Assembly: GCA_003184365.1 (NCBI GenBank)
Contig: NKYR01000022.1
Location: 62,117 to 126,116 of the forward strand
Length of the DNA: 64,000 nucleotides
Reading direction: 5' to 3'
From: Evernia prunastri
Lineage: Eukaryota > Ascomycota > Lecanoromycetes > Lecanorales > Parmeliaceae
The position numbers and the translations under genes were made by a program. Positions 46,148 to 57,824 of this stretch are shown one piece after another; the first letter of the stretch is position 1; each line of letters begins with the position of its first letter. A model generated the notes under the pieces. It ran no database searches and had not been told where the DNA came from. It was given only the letters and a program-made list of their open reading frames with translations.

Positions 46148-47044
46148 AAGAAAAGGGGAGATTGGGTCATGTGGGGGACAGGCCGTAGGAGCGAATTTCA
46201 AGGTCCGGTCTGTGAATTCGAGGGAGAGGCGGTGGGTTCGAATAACGATCTACGGTTACATTTGCTGCTTCTCGATTACCCTTGTTCAGCGGCGAGTATT
46301 TACGTCTATCATGATGACCTATGGATTAACTGCTTCAACTGGATAATTCGATGCCGCGTTCCCAACAATGAGACCTTGACCAGTAAAGCAGACTTGGTAC
46401 GTAGAAACCATAGGATCTGAAGGATGTGTTATTGAAGGCCCTTTCAGCGGGAGGCTACTGGCCTGTACCTAAAGTTGAGGTAAAGTGGGACCGTTTACCT
46501 TAAAGGTCTTAGAACTTCTCCGGGCCTATCTCGGCGGCCTACCTTACTACTACCTTGAGGCTTGAGCATGCTTGCTTGTAATCATTGCGCCTGAGACATT
46601 TGTATGCCTCACTTTAACCAGTCCTTCCCAAAACAATTGTGTCTGGGTCTATTCCTGTTGACGCTCAGTGAGGCTCATGTGTGAAAGGTATTTGTGTGAT
46701 TCCCACAAAAGCTCTATATAAAGATATCCCAATCTCATCCGCGAGCCTTGTTCGGTCGACTTCATCCTCAGCACCGCAGGCGTCCCAGCCTTCTCCAGGT
46801 TCCAGGCTACTACTGCCTCAGCCGATCAAGGACTCTACATCCAATGTCACCGCGGCGTTTCCTTATGCTTGCTGCCCTTCGGCCCCACAACTCCACCTCT
46901 TCGCAAAAGTGCCTTCGTGCGCGATAACACTATCTTCCAGCCTCGTGAAGAATATGAGAGCCTGCTGTGAAGACCCCAGTAATGATATTGGCAGGAAGAG
47001 AGCACTACATTAGGAGGCGGCAAGAACCGAGAAAGTAGGACAAC
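46148..47044. promoter_or_regulatory. Upstream region of the RasGAP gene
   Basis: 897 nt between two + strand genes. CCTACC/TAGGTA-type words occur near 46495-46560. A TATATAAAG word at 46715-46723 lies about 320 nt before the RasGAP start codon. Open frames here lack protein-like features. Confidence 0.45.
46715..46723 (+). promoter_or_regulatory. Candidate TATA box of the RasGAP gene
   Basis: TATATAAAG, a good match to the TATA consensus, about 320 nt upstream of the start codon at 47045. Position relative to the transcription start is unknown. Confidence 0.35.
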
Positions 47045-50000
47045 ATGGAAGAGAGGGTGGAGAATAGAAGGCGTGGTGGCAGCAAGCGCAACTCGGGCAT
47101 ATTCGGGCAAGAGCAGACTGGAACGCCCTCCATACAACGGCGCACAAGCAAAAAGGCCTCCTCGAGGGATAGACAGGGACAGATATATTCTGATGAATTT
47201 AGAGAAACGGTCGCGCGAGCTACCACTCCAGACTCAGGTCAAATTCTTCATTCCGCGGTTCCTCTTCCTATATCGGCCTTCTCACCTTCGAGAAGTGCAT
47301 CGCCGCAAATTCCTCGAAGCCAACCACCTGGACCCCGCGCACCTACGCCTAAACTTCGTCCGCAGGCACCAAGCCATTCTAGGAGTGGTAGCAAGGAGTC
47401 CGCGACCTCGAGACCCAGGACTCGGACATTAGAGGAACGTTATAGGGACAGGTCTCCTACGTCTATAATATCAAAAGGTCGACATCGCGTCGGCTCGCTA
47501 CAGTCGCCTGGCCTTGATGAAGATGACAGGGACTCGTCTATCGGTTTCCCCTCGATCATCCCCTCTCCACCGCCGGAAGCGCCAACAATACAGCATAGGC
47601 CCCTCAAACCAGCGTCTCGACCACTATCTCCTATTAGGAACCCAATCGCTGCTAAGCCGGGTACGCCTTTGTCCTCTTCGTCTACGGATGCCAAAAAGAT
47701 ACTGCAGCTCATGAAGACGACCTGCGGGAGAATGCATGGTATTCTCTCATTTCGGACTTCAGCCACAAGCCCATGGGCCTCTGGATATTGTGCTATCAAT
47801 GTAGCCACGGGGAGCCTCATATACCAGGCCAAGGGCAAGGTGTCTGAAAACAAAACATTGATCCCTGACCTTCGAGGATGTCAAGTCCGGACTCTGTATG
47901 ACGCTGATTCACGGTCCACTTTTCTAGATGTAGCTACCCGAATGACTAGTGTGGGTATCCACTTACGTCCACATGTACCTGAAACCTTTGACTCATGGCT
48001 AGCTGCACTGCTCTGTTGGCAGCCTATCCGACCCAAGGGTGTACAAGGCAAAATGACGAAACCACAAGAAGCACACATTGCCGAACGCAAGCTTGGTGAT
48101 AGCAAAAGGCGTTCTGGCAATTTCTCGACCAAAGATGCTTCCATCATTAAAGTGGGTAAGATGCTGATGTGGGACAAAGAAGATCGGGCAGGCATCTCTT
48201 CGCCACTGCCCTTGCACAGGAGAGCATCGACCTATAAGCAACTGAAGGCAATGTCAAACAATTGGCGAAAGGTCTCGTGTACACTACAAGAAAATGGCCA
48301 CTTCAAAGTGATCTCGGAATCGGACTCAACTCTGATGGCTTTTATTCCGCTTTCAGCGCTTTCAAGATGTGCGATCCAACGACTAGATCCATCAGTATTG
48401 GACGATGAATTTTCTCTTGCGGTCTACCCTCAGTATGCATCAACCACCACCACTTTACCCACTATGCAGACAGTGTACCTGTCAATGGAGTCTCGTGTTC
48501 TTTTTGAGGTTTGGTTTGTATTACTCAGGGCCTTTACCGTTCCCGAGCTCTACGGTCCTGAAACGATACCCATGGATACCACCCCCAATTCATCGAAAGT
48601 TGCAACGGTAACACCCAAGCCTACAAACACTGACATGTTCCGCGTCGAGAGATCGCTATCTTTACGGATTATAGAAGCTAAGTTGCATCCAAGCCGAGAC
48701 GACTCCTCGCACGGTCCGAAGTCACAAACTGGACAGAGGCCGTCAAGCAAAATGGGATTGGTCTCTGGCAACTACTACGCCGAAGTTCAACTAGATACGG
48801 AGTTGAGGGGTCGGACAGCTGTAAAGCCAGAAACGGGCAATCCATTCTGGAGGGAGGATTTCGAATTTGTGGACCTCCCTCCTGTCCTCTCTAGTGTGTC
48901 CGTTGAAATCAAAACTCGCAACCCAGGTCAAAAGGATTGGACTCTAGCTCACGCTCCCATCGACCTTGAGCGTGGCGAGATCAACCCGCATTCCATTGAT
49001 GGTGATATCGAGGTATCACCCTTGGATATGACATATGGAAAACTGGACCTCAGACTTGATGATCTTGAAAGGGCAACTGATACGGAGAAGTGGTGGCCTG
49101 TTATGAACGAACAAGAGCAAGTAGTTGGTGATATACTTATGAAGGTTCGAATTGAAGAGTTGGTAGTTCTCATGAGCCAAGACTACGGGCCCATGCTAGA
49201 TTTGCTGTGCCATTTTTCAAACGGTTTGACAATCCAGATCGCTCAAATGGCTCACGTTGAGCTACGACGAATATCGGAAATTTTCCTAAACATCTTTCAA
49301 GTTCCCCTGGAAGCCAGCAATTGGCTCAAATCGCTCGTCGAAGACGAGATCGACAGCATTCACAAAGAGACCCCGATGTCTAAGTTTCGCTTTGGACGAC
49401 GTATTGCATCGCACGACTCCTACGAATCAGGTGTCGAGCGTGAGGTGTTCCTTCGAGATTTGGGGAAGAATGCAACTGTGGAAGCCAACCTACTCTTTAG
49501 AGGCAATTCTCTACTCACAAAAGCCCTCGATCTACACATGCGCCGGCTTGGCAAAGAATACCTAGAAGACACATTGTGCGAAAAGATGAGAGACATTGAC
49601 GAAAGCGACCCCGAGTGCGAGGTAGATCCGAATCGCGTAAAGAATCCAGAAGACTTGGCGCGGAACTGGCGGAACTTGATAGCTCTGACTGAGAACGTCT
49701 GGAAGTCTATAGCGGCTTCGGCACACCGCTGCCCTCCTGAAATACGCCACATTATGCGGCATATCCGTGCCTGCGCTGAAGATAGATACGGAGACTTCTC
49801 CCGAACTGTCAGCTACAGTAGTGTATCAGGCTTTCTCTTTCTTCGCTTCTTCTGTCCAGCCGTCCTCAACCCTAAGCTGTTCGGCTTACTCAAAGGTCGG
49901 TTTCCCTACCTATTCCGCAAAGATGGGGCTGATCCACTCGCCATCACTTTGTCACTAACACCGCATTAGATCATGCCCGCCCGCGTGCTCAACGTACCCT

Positions 50001-51255
50001 CACACTAATCACCAAAGCTTTGCAAACCCTTGCCAACATGACTACATTCGGTAGCAAAGAGCCCTGGATGGAGCAGATGAACGAGTTCTTGCATGCACAT
50101 CGTCCAGAGTTCAAGGAATTCGTAGACGAAATTTGCTCCATCAGTCCTGAGGCACGAACATCTGCTATCCCGCCTTCCTACGCTACGCCTATCACAATTC
50201 TCAAGCGCTTGCCTGACACTAGTAAAGAAGGGTTCCCAAGTCTTCCCTATCTAATTGATCAGGCTAGGGAGTTTGCAGCGCTGATAGATGTTTGGCTGGA
50301 CGCACGACGCGAGATGGACCCCAATACCCCAATGAGCGAAGAGTTGAGAAGATTCGATGGCCTCTGCGAAGAGTCCCATGAAAAGTCTAGACAGTGTCTT
50401 ACCCGCGCTGAACAAGCCGAGCGACCAAGTGGCACTCTCGAGCCCAAGTGGGAAGAGTTGGTGGAACAGATGGAACGGAAGGCAAGGTCCAGGGAAACGA
50501 ACGAGTCGAGCTCACCTGACACACCAACTATACCTGGCAGTACTCATACTGTGAACAGCAGCACGTCCAGCCTCGCAGACAGTTATTTTCATCGGAACGC
50601 CGTTCCACGCAGCTCTCATGGAGCCTCAAGGCTGGCCTTTGTTTCGCATTCGCCCCATTCACCAAGATCCCCAGAAGATGAACCTCTCGAGGAACTAGGT
50701 TCCGAGACGGACACGCCTCCAGGCTCTTCCTCAAGTGTCTGGGATCCTGGCGTCGTCACCGATTCGAACCTTCACCCAAGACCTTCGGAGATCGATGAAA
50801 TAGACGAAGAGGCCGAGCTGGGAATATCTTCAACTGACATTGGCTCAAGCATTTACAGTCTAACCCCCACCTCTAAACGCACAAGCACAAGCAGTACTCC
50901 CAAGCCCATCCCACTTATCACACCCGGCAACGATAAGAGACCCCCTGGGCCAAGGAGCGCATACAGTCTCCGTCGCTCCTCCGATAGGGCCGACATATCG
51001 AAAATTGTTGGCCCAAGAGGTCCAGGCAGTGCACACGGTCCGAGGAAGAGTAGTCACAACGCGGCGCCTCCAGGCAGGAGTATCTATAGTCTCAATACCT
51101 CTTCCACAAGCCAACACGCTATCGATCCTGCTGGACTTCCTAGAAGTCCTAGTAGTAGAGATGGCAATAGCTCGAGACTGAGGCTGGGCGATTTTGGGGG
51201 CGTGTTCAAGAGGAAGCCTAGAGAAAGGGAAAGGGAAGAAGGAAGGAGTGATTGA
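47045..51255 (+). CDS. BUD2: RasGAP of the Bud2/Cla2 type
   Basis: GTPase-activating protein expected to act on Rsr1/Bud1-like Ras proteins in cell polarity. Exons 47045-49895 and 49970-51255 give 1378 residues; the 74-nt intron has a GTCGGT donor, CACTAACA and TTAG, and joins LLK to DHARPRAQ in phase. The N-terminal 200 residues are disordered and Ser/Pro-rich. Two PH-like regions follow (about 225-330 and 390-505). A C2 domain, about 535-650, contains YYAEVQLDTELRGRTA and NPFWREDFEF. The RasGAP domain, about 740-1040, has the arginine-finger motif LLFRGNSLLTK near 818 and the FLRFFCPAVLNP signature near 930. The last 280 residues are disordered, with Ser-rich and repeated SIYSL/SAYSL motifs. 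Bud2 is chosen over Ira or Gap1 types by length and the C2-GAP order. Confidence 0.92.
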
Positions 51256-53737
51256 GATAGGAGAGATCACATAAGATCTCCAGTAACGAAAGGGAAGGAG
51301 CGTGGAAGGATGGGAAGATAGTTATGCGAACGATGATTTAATGAATGTCACTGGGTATGAAGCTAGCGAGCGAGTTGTGGCACACTCCTCCATGCGTAAG
51401 AAGGTGTTATTGCATGGAGATGGGCGGTCTAAGCATTGATTAGAGGCGACATGAGTCATAGTAGACACATATAATCTTCCTACCGTATGATCAAAATACA
51501 AGTCTCGAAGCGCTATTGGTGTGATAATGTGACACTCCACAAAAGTGATGACTATTTCCTAAAGACGGCTTCCCGCATATGGAGCTCGGGAATCAAATGT
51601 GACCTATCTTCTCCCTTGCATGGGCCCTCGATATGTAACTCACAGCCGCACAGCTCCTTTTTCTGCCCAAGAACCCGACCATAATTCGCCAGACAAAGTT
51701 GGTCAGAGCTCGTGGTCGATGAAACCCCAATTCGCGTGTCCAGATCGCCCTGTGGAACTGGTAGAAACCATGTTCGCCATCGTCTTTGTAGCAGCCAGCC
51801 TTTGCTGCCTTTTTTTGAGGCCCTTGTCTTGCTCTTGTCCTGAATTCGAAACCTGGAGCCCATGGTCAAGCTCGAACGGCGGCCCTTGGAAGTGTGAGCC
51901 TTTGTTACCTTGTGTCTGCACTCGGCTATCGTTGGACTCCAGTCTTTGAACGACGAGCGGTGAGAACCCTGTGCTTGCGGGAATTTGTTTATCGAGTCCA
52001 AAGTCTGGGCGCGAGACCCATGGTCGATTCTTCTTACTGGTTGATGCGATTTGGTGAGTCCTAGACTGCCTGCTCGCTTGAAGACGGCAAGGGTTTCTAC
52101 ATATGTATTGCGCTAGGGATCGATCAATGTCTCAGGTTCCAAGGTTCCTCGCCGCGCTATTTTGATAAGCTTCATGCTAATATAGAAACGCCTGGTGGCG
52201 CCGTAGGTAGTGACGCGTTTCTTAAAAGTCACTTGGACGTTCCCTTGTTCAACCCTCGAAAAAAGCAGTGACGGCTTTGCCGCGAGCAGAGTGGACTAAA
52301 GAAATGGAGAGGACTCCCAGGACCAAGAATGAAGCCGACTAATCGAGGCAAGCATACCATTGACCGAAAGACTATCACTCTGGGTCTCCAGGACTTCACA
52401 AGGAGACAATAAATGACTTTTTGCTGTTGGAGATTGACGGTTTCCTTGGGGATCTATTCGACAAAAATGCAGAATTAATGGCGGATCTGACAACGCAAAT
52501 CCGCTAAATGTTATCAGGTACTCAGTAGTCACGAGTCGAGTAATGAAGATACGGTGATTGATGAGGCGCTTCGAGCATTGTATGCAAGTTGTGGATCGCA
52601 TGGCCTCCAAAAACGCCCAAGTGGACCTTGCGTCGCGAAGGTACGCCATCCATATACTTTTGTGGTTGTAGGAAAGGTCGAGAGCTCAGCTGCGAAGAAT
52701 GAAAATCCAGAAACACGAGGGGCAGCCAGTATCGACTTGCTTGCAAAATCCGGTTTGTCTTCCGACTGGACAAACGACTGCGTGTTACCAATGGACGTCA
52801 GCGTGCATCCTATGACCTCTCTCAACGGTTCAAGAGATGGGCCATATGTTGAAAAAGTCTTTTTAGCTGTCTCAAAAGCTTAGCACATCTGGGGGAACTC
52901 GCTATAATCTTGAACACAGTCCTGCTAGTCGATGCTTAGTAAATGGCTTGAGGTTCATCTGACCGTGCTTTGGGAGCCGTGACCGCAAGATAAGTTCCGT
53001 AAGTTGGATGCATGGCATGGACTGAGCTTCAAGAAGATTCCAGGCTTCCGATAGGGTTCTAGCGGCCGCTACAAAGCAAGCATACTAAGCGGTCCGTGGA
53101 GGAGCGACGGTTCCAAGGGTTCTTTCCCGTGGCTACGATTTTTGTATCAGGAACGCTCTTGAAGATTTGTGAACAGAGAGTTCAAAATTGCCAGTCGATA
53201 TCCTTGTCCATTCTGTCAAAAGAAAAGACTTTGGTTTTCTATACTCGGAGAGTTCATTTGTGAACGTATGGACTATCTGGGATGGTTTGGGGATGCGACT
53301 CCCTCCTCCATGGCGGGGCTTTTCAAACCCCGCTGGTGCCGCTAAAGACCCAAGCTCAGTCACACTGGTGGAGGTAAGACTAGCCCTACTTCTGCATCAT
53401 TTGCAAAACCGAATATCGGCTTCGTGTGCTTCTTAATTTGAATTCTGTACTCAACTGAACTTTTTTCAGTAAATATAGCCCTCCAGAATCATCTACTACT
53501 CGCACGGAGCAATGTGCAGCAAGTTTATATATGGAGCGATAGTCATGAGTTCTAACTATAACAGTAAGCCGTCCTGCCATAGTGGAAACCCTCGCCAACA
53601 ACTGGTGAGCAGTGTTCCTATTGCTTGGAGACCAGTCAATCGAATGTGCGAGGCTCGCCACCAATACATGAGCCAAAGCTCATCCATGTTCACAATCTGA
53701 AGCGGATTATGAGGTACTAGAAGACATTCTCTTCGGA
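51256..53737. other. 2.5-kb interval before the kinase gene
   Basis: No gene is supported. Frames such as 52554-52883 (+) and 51552-52001 (-) lack motifs and overlap frames on the other strand. On the minus strand near 53310-53350 there is a short APAGFE-coding patch that resembles one near 60450 (see findings). An upstream exon of the kinase could lie at 53500-53737, because the kinase frame is open back to 53672 and good AG acceptors are present there. Confidence 0.4.
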
Positions 53738-55967
53738 ATGCGAAAGATTGACGGACTTAGCTCCCAACTAATTGATAATAACGACTCTGGTGATTCGGTT
53801 ATGCGCAAGTTTCTCCAGTCCGGAATCGAATTTAAATGGCCACCATATCTAGGAAAATGCTCTGGCAATCATTGCGATCTCAGACTGGACATCCCAGGGA
53901 TCCCATTGAAGTGGAAGAAGATGATATCCGATAAGAAAGCTTCAATCGATATATATGAAGCTCTGCCTGACTTCAACTTTGGAAAGGCCTTCGTAGTAAA
54001 GACTATACGAGACCCAGATTCCCGAAAAGCCCGAAGGACAACTGCCAATGAGGTCGAAAACATGAGGGATCTTCGTCACCCACACATTACTGCTTTACTT
54101 GGAACGTTCACGTACCAAGCAAGGTTGAACATACTTATCTTTCCAGCCGCATGTTGCGACTTGCAACAATTCTTGGATCAAATTTCCGAAGGTACCAGAA
54201 CCCCTGATAGCACTACAAGTAACTCTCGGCAGCTTCACACATTAGACGCCGTCTCGAGCAGACTAAGCCGTCGCCGTGGAGCGTGTCATGACTCTTGGCC
54301 AGTACTGCTACCCATCGAGAGGAAATTCGAAATGCTACGGGGCTACTTTGTTTGTCTTTCGCAAGCATTGCGCTATTTACATGAGCAAGGCGTACGACAC
54401 AAAGACATCAAACCTGCCAACATCCTTATTGACAGGTCCGGATCAGTCATATTGACCGACTTCGGAATCTCAAGGCGCTTCCCGAAAGACAAATCTCACG
54501 TTACGAATGACGAATGGAATTTCACTCGGAAATACGCGTCTCCAGAAATAATGAAGGATAAGAGGATGCCCAGGGATGATGCGTCTGATGTGTTTTCTCT
54601 TGGGTGTGTTTTCCTCGAGATGGCGACTTTGCTACTAGAGAGCACATTGGATGGTCTTTCTGAGCATTGCAGCACAATCGTGAACGAAACCGCAAACGAT
54701 GAAGCATACCACCGCAACCTCGAGAATGTTCATAATTGGATAGATAGTCTCAGAACCTCGAGAGGTAGAGGTTTCAGACCTGTGGAGGAACATTGGGTCC
54801 CAGACGGCAACATTGCAACTGTGTCTCAGCAGTTCATTCCAACTTCTGATAATCACTTGATTGCAGCCCTGGTTGGCGTTCGACGAATGTTAGATGAAGC
54901 TCCCCACAACCGTCCAGCGTCAAACATGTTGTGGCAACAATTCAAGGACATCAGCCCGAAAGTATGCAGAGACTGTGATCCGAGGAGTCGCGAGATGTGG
55001 AAACCGTCAGCTAGGCAAAAAAGAGCTGCTGAGACTGGCCTCTCCAATCGTCGATCGCTACATACCGAGGAAATGGGGTCCGAAAACAAAGATCGAGACA
55101 AGACTCGAGAAGCTAATAGTACAATGCCTTTGGCTTCTAACTTTCCGCGTCATCAATCACCACTGAGTCGAGAATTGCAAAGTCGGATGATAGAAGGTGG
55201 AAGAACAAATTTATCACGACCAGATTCGCCACTATCCGAATCCCGTACTGACACCGAGGAAGACGCGATTCAAGTACCAGCATCTGCATCTCCTAGGCTG
55301 CCGTTTCCGTACGAGAAACCCGGGACCGCTAACCCACAAGACATTCAAGAGTCTGTGGCTGCATTTTCCTCAGCTACCATGAATCACGAGACTTCGAAGG
55401 CTCCATCCGGAAGTACGAGCACCGCAAATCCAACTCGATTTCACCAGCTCCAGACTCAGCATACTGCGACGAACATTTTGCCCTCATCAGTGGAATTGAG
55501 TTCGGGCGAACCGCAGCCCGGAGGGACCAATCACAGAAGATCCGCCTATCACAAGACCCTTGTTAGGATTCCTGAAAGAGATATGCCGCAACCCGAGACC
55601 CTAATCATAGTCTACGACGCTGCCGAAAGAGTTGCATTCCAGACCGATTTTGCTTGGTTGAGAAGTGCTTTGAAAGGTTCGGATCGCATTTGTGGAGAGA
55701 GTGTGTGATGCTGACGCAATTCCAGGTCAAGACGTTATATGCTGCCCCCTGCCCAGAGCACGTCAAAAAGTCGACATTGGTGACAAAGCCAAGTTCACGG
55801 CGCAAGTCGATCTTGGACGGTTAGGCTGGAGAACCCGAATGCGTCGTCTGAGAGGGGGGTTTCCTAAGCTATACGTGGTTCACTACCCTGCGCGAAGCCT
55901 CTACAATACCACCAGGCCGATTCAAGACACAACAATTTTGCAAAGGCAGAAGCGAGTGACGGGCTGA
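53738..55967 (+). CDS. Serine/threonine protein kinase with long disordered tail
   Basis: Exon 1 is 53738-55676; a 49-nt intron (GTTCGG, GCTGAC, CCAG) then joins in phase to 55726-55967, giving 726 residues. Without splicing the protein would end 11 residues later. The kinase domain, about residues 75-420, has the lysine in FVVKTI (K88), HKDIKPANILID with catalytic D223, DFGIS, and ASPEIM in place of APE. An insertion of about 40 Ser/Arg-rich residues sits between the N and C lobes. All catalytic residues are present, so it should be active. The tail (420-650) is Ser/Thr/Glu-rich; the end (LIIVYDAAERVAFQ, GWRTRMRRLRGGFPKLYVV) looks like a separate small folded module of unknown type. The start is uncertain: the reading frame is open upstream as DYEVLEDILFGM, suggesting a missing 5' exon. 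It is convergent with the patatin-like gene. Confidence 0.83.
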
Positions 55968-56288
55968 CAGGGCGGAATAAAGGCACTCGAAGTGACCACA
56001 GCCTCTCTTGGCGCTCGGTCTGTAGGCCATCCAGATGACAAGGTCTCTTCCAGCGCGATCTTCGAGCATTTTTCCCTGATGAGCCGATCCAACCCTCAAG
56101 TTGAGCTGAATGCAACACTGGACTACCTCGACATACAAATGTGAATTGCCTGCGGCTGAAGTAAGTCACCGACGTTGTGATCTAGGCTCTGGGGTTCCCT
56201 CTGTTTTCTAACGAAAACCCCCCTGCAGGAACATTGTATGCGCACTCGACGAGGCTCGATTGACCCTTCATATCCCACTTCAGTTCTC
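55968..56288. other. Intergenic between convergent kinase and patatin-like genes
   Basis: 321 nt between stop codons of facing genes. No frame or repeat of note. Confidence 0.45.
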
Positions 56289-57824
56289 TTAGTCACTATT
56301 GATCCTTCCTAGATCAAGCAGCACCTGGACCTCTTGGTAGTGATCTGCGTCTGGGGGAGCTTGATTGTGTCGCATTCGCAAGTGGTCCATCAATTCATTG
56401 CGGTCGTTGAACCGGGCCTGCGAAGTTGGACATCCCTTGAATGGGCACCGATACCGTGTTCCTGTTGCGAAGCGCTCCCATCGCATTGTCTGTGCCCTTA
56501 GCGTTCGTTTGCCAACCAAAAATTTAGCGCACTTTTGGATCTGGGCTCTGACCTCCTTCTTCCTCAGATACATATCGGTTGCAGCTTCAATCTTCTGGAA
56601 CGTGATCTTGCCTTTGATTTTTGGCCTCCTTTCATCTAGACTTACATCTTGAAGACCTCCTTCGACTTCAAATCGATCGTAATGGAAGCACTGGAGCTTT
56701 TGTACATATTCCACTTGGTCATGTATGGATTCAGATATGTTGGTCACATCCTGTGAGAAATCGCTGCCAAACCCCATTTTAGAGCTGCTGCCCTTGACTT
56801 TACCAACACCAAGACTCAACAGAGAATGAATAGCCCCCAAGGACTCAGCCAGCAAATTGATTTCGTCGATTGCCTCTAAGCTTGGATTATTGAGGCTCAT
56901 CGCGACATCATAGTAACGTTCATGGAGTGGGTCAATGGGCTTGAAGTACGATGGAGTAGCTAAAGTTGCTTTTGCTACGTCCTGGATAGTAAAGTTATCT
57001 TGGTCATCTGGATTTCTCTGGAGTGGTATCGTCGAGGATTTTTTGGGATCATATGAACGAAACAAAAAGGGCTCCTGGGTTTCTCCTTTCTCGCTGCTCT
57101 TAACGGCACATACAATGGTGCGACATCTGTCGTTATCTGACCTGAAACGATGGGCTTTTTCTTGGGCATTAGCAAGTCTCAAAGGACGCCAAGCGTCGAA
57201 ATGGCTCTTGATAATTCCCCTTTTTGCTGCACTGTCATCTCTGGTTAAAAGTCTTTTCAGTCGCGAAGCAGGCTTTCCGAAGACCTTTGCTGAAAGATCT
57301 TTGTATTCTTCGATTGCTTCGTCCACGCTCATGCGCAGTCTTCCTACCATTATTGCAACCAAGCCGCCTGTGCGCGAGCCACAGATATAGTCGAAGTAGT
57401 GGCAGGGCAAGTATCCCAGAACTGATTTGGCGCTAGGTTGAGTGCCGTTGGCTTCCGGTACGCAATCGATGAGGGGAGAATATACACTGGACTTCGCATT
57501 TGGACTTGCCCGACGTTCGATCTCTGCTATCTCCTCCATAAGCTGTCGCAATATTAACAAAGAGGACAATCCCCTAACACCACCTCCATCTAGGCTTAAG
57601 ATTGATTTTTTCGACCAAGGATCTTCGTCGTTGTCATCAGTGTACAAGAAGACTTCTGCGGGTGCCTCAGCATGACCACTTAAATGTCGATCTGGGCTGA
57701 TCGCTTCTTGAGGTATGCAAGACGGATATTGCATCGTGTACGGTCCTCGAGATGGTTTGTTAACCTTCCACTGCACGCTGTCTATGCGATTCGATGGGTC
57801 CGAGTGTCCCAGTGGTTCTGGCAA
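56289..57824 (-). CDS. Patatin-like protein with C-terminal zinc-finger module, nucleophile serine lost
   Basis: About 511 residues on the minus strand. The patatin domain starts with ILSLDGGGVRGLSSLL (oxyanion loop, near residue 80) and continues YLPCHYFDYICGSRTGGLVA near 147-165. In active patatins the elbow reads GxSxG; here it is G-S-R-T-G, so arginine stands at the nucleophile position. The catalytic aspartate region reads YYDVAMSLNNPSLEA, with D kept but the usual DG pair changed. RCRTIVCAV, FRSYD and LLSLGVGKV are conserved family landmarks. The C-terminal part contains RTLRAQTMRWERFATGTRYR, then a C2H2-like finger (CPFKGCPTSQ ... LMDHLRMRH). The domain order is known in fungal patatin-like proteins. 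The 5' end is unsure: an acceptor-like AATAG precedes the frame at 57825, so a first exon may lie upstream, or translation may start at the internal MQYPSC. Probably a pseudoenzyme. Confidence 0.8.
   Translation of the reverse strand: MPEPLGHSDPSNRIDSVQWKVNKPSRGPYTMQYPSCIPQEAISPDRHLSGHAEAPAEVFLYTDDNDEDPWSKKSILSLDGGGVRGLSSLLILRQLMEEIAEIERRASPNAKSSVYSPLIDCVPEANGTQPSAKSVLGYLPCHYFDYICGSRTGGLVAIMVGRLRMSVDEAIEEYKDLSAKVFGKPASRLKRLLTRDDSAAKRGIIKSHFDAWRPLRLANAQEKAHRFRSDNDRCRTIVCAVKSSEKGETQEPFLFRSYDPKKSSTIPLQRNPDDQDNFTIQDVAKATLATPSYFKPIDPLHERYYDVAMSLNNPSLEAIDEINLLAESLGAIHSLLSLGVGKVKGSSSKMGFGSDFSQDVTNISESIHDQVEYVQKLQCFHYDRFEVEGGLQDVSLDERRPKIKGKITFQKIEAATDMYLRKKEVRAQIQKCAKFLVGKRTLRAQTMRWERFATGTRYRCPFKGCPTSQARFNDRNELMDHLRMRHNQAPPDADHYQEVQVLLDLGRINSD

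Noticed and set aside
52554..52883. 109-codon + strand frame
   Set aside because: No motif; overlaps comparable minus-strand frames.
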